A stretch of DNA of 64,000 nt from Rhodovulum sulfidophilum DSM 1374 (GTDB taxonomy: Bacteria > Pseudomonadota > Alphaproteobacteria > Rhodobacterales > Rhodobacteraceae), in the NCBI RefSeq assembly GCF_001633165.1, contig NZ_CP015418.1:1798001-1862000 (forward strand), in the 5' to 3' direction. The position numbers and the translations under genes are program-made. Under the pieces are notes generated by a model. That model did not search any database, was not told the origin of the DNA, and worked only from the letters and a program-made list of their open reading frames with translations. Shown here in pieces: positions 63,665 to 64,000 of the stretch; within the stretch, counting starts at the first letter, position 1; the number at the start of each line of letters is the position of its first letter.

Positions 63665-64000
63665 GGCCTTCGCGCCCGCCAAGATCAACCTGACCCTGCA
63701 TGTCACCGGACAGCGGGAGGACGGGTATCATCTGCTCGACAGCCTGGTCGTCTTCGCCGATATCGGCGACCGGCTGAGGCTTGACCCGGCCGAGGATATC
63801 AGCCTGTCGGTGACCGGTCCGCGTGCCGAGGGCGTGCCGGTCGACGGGCGCAATCTGGTGCTGAAGGCCGCGGCTCTGTTCGGGCCGGGGCAGGGCGCCA
63901 GGGTCCGGCTCGACAAGCGGCTGCCGGCCGCGGCGGGCATCGGCGGCGGGTCCTCGGACGCGGCGGCGGCCCTGCGCGGGCTGGCCGCGCTTTGGGGGTG
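63654..64000 (+). CDS. ispE: IspE (CDP-methylerythritol kinase), 5' part
   Basis: The first 115 codons of 4-diphosphocytidyl-2-C-methylerythritol kinase, an isoprenoid-pathway GHMP kinase; the rest lies beyond the window. [20 protein letters not shown] near residue 6 and the ATP-binding [20 protein letters not shown] near residue 91 are diagnostic. The start overlaps the TPR-protein stop by 11 bp. Confidence 0.95.
   Translation, partial: MTVEAFAPAKINLTLHVTGQREDGYHLLDSLVVFADIGDRLRLDPAEDISLSVTGPRAEGVPVDGRNLVLKAAALFGPGQGARVRLDKRLPAAAGIGGGSSDAAAALRGLAALWG

Noticed and set aside
1..64000. tRNA, rRNA, CRISPR, prophage or insertion-sequence features
   Set aside because: No cloverleaf T-loop consensus, spaced direct repeats, phage genes or transposase domains could be found on reading both strands.

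Overview
The window is GC-rich, tightly packed chromosomal DNA from an alphaproteobacterium, most likely of the Rhodobacteraceae/Paracoccaceae (Rhodobacterales). The signs are a class I lysyl-tRNA synthetase, a pyrB / PH-like protein / degenerate dihydroorotase / plsY run, a bactofilin, a stand-alone DsbD N-domain protein, EttA, UbiK and short 4-bp ATGA/GTGA gene overlaps. I cannot name the genus from sequence alone. No rRNA, tRNA, CRISPR array, prophage or intact insertion sequence was seen. About 62 apparently intact or edge-truncated protein genes and two decayed genes are described.

Layout. 0-3 kb: glycerol-3-phosphate dehydrogenase (glpD) divergent from a GlpR-like DeoR repressor. 3-7 kb: a TetR repressor divergent from an EmrAB-type drug pump, with two copies of a 20-bp inverted-repeat operator between them. 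7-11.2 kb: a phosphoesterase/lipid-kinase pair, a BrkB/YihY membrane protein, an unrecognised protein with a strong AT-rich promoter, and a bactofilin. 11.2-12.5 kb: an AT-rich, probably acquired DUF3800 gene whose ribosome-binding site lies in the loop of a 13-bp hairpin. 12.6-19.1 kb: ettA, nadD, a Tat-exported D-Ala-D-Ala carboxypeptidase, a short pyrophosphatase-like protein with a TerB-like gene, and lysK. 19.1-20 kb: a CHAD-domain gene destroyed by frameshifts. 20.1-23.7 kb: lgt, midA-like, pgeF and a HugZ-like gene as one overlapping minus-strand operon, with ubiK divergent.

24.4-29.7 kb: ybjN-like, proC, csaA and a 2-hydroxyacid dehydrogenase; a protein phosphatase and a sirtuin; a copper-chaperone pair; rpmB with a clear terminator. 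29.8-36.6 kb: a glutamine amidotransferase, meaB, hrpB, and the arginine genes argD-argF. 36.6-37.8 kb has no recognisable gene. 37.8-49.4 kb: an acetyltransferase with mce; the pyrB-PH-pyrC'-plsY operon; a uracil-DNA glycosylase, LysE exporter and moaB; an RND pump with its adaptor. 49.4-64 kb: a DsbD N-domain protein, AlgH/YqgE, Sua5, an acyl-CoA dehydrogenase with a metallo-hydrolase, a lipoprotein, azlCD, mobA followed by a broken gene, greA, ETF-ubiquinone oxidoreductase, a TPR protein and the start of ispE.

Functional links. MeaB and Mce belong to methylmalonyl-CoA metabolism, and the acyl-CoA dehydrogenase and ETF-QO to acyl-CoA oxidation coupled to ubiquinone. UbiK serves ubiquinone synthesis. 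Two separate pumps export hydrophobic compounds.

The most unusual non-coding signal is a roughly 100-bp repeat present twice in opposite orientation (29263-29360 and 34280-34380). Its hairpins are preserved by a compensatory base-pair swap, which suggests selection on folded RNA or DNA. I did not find a clearly new multi-gene system.
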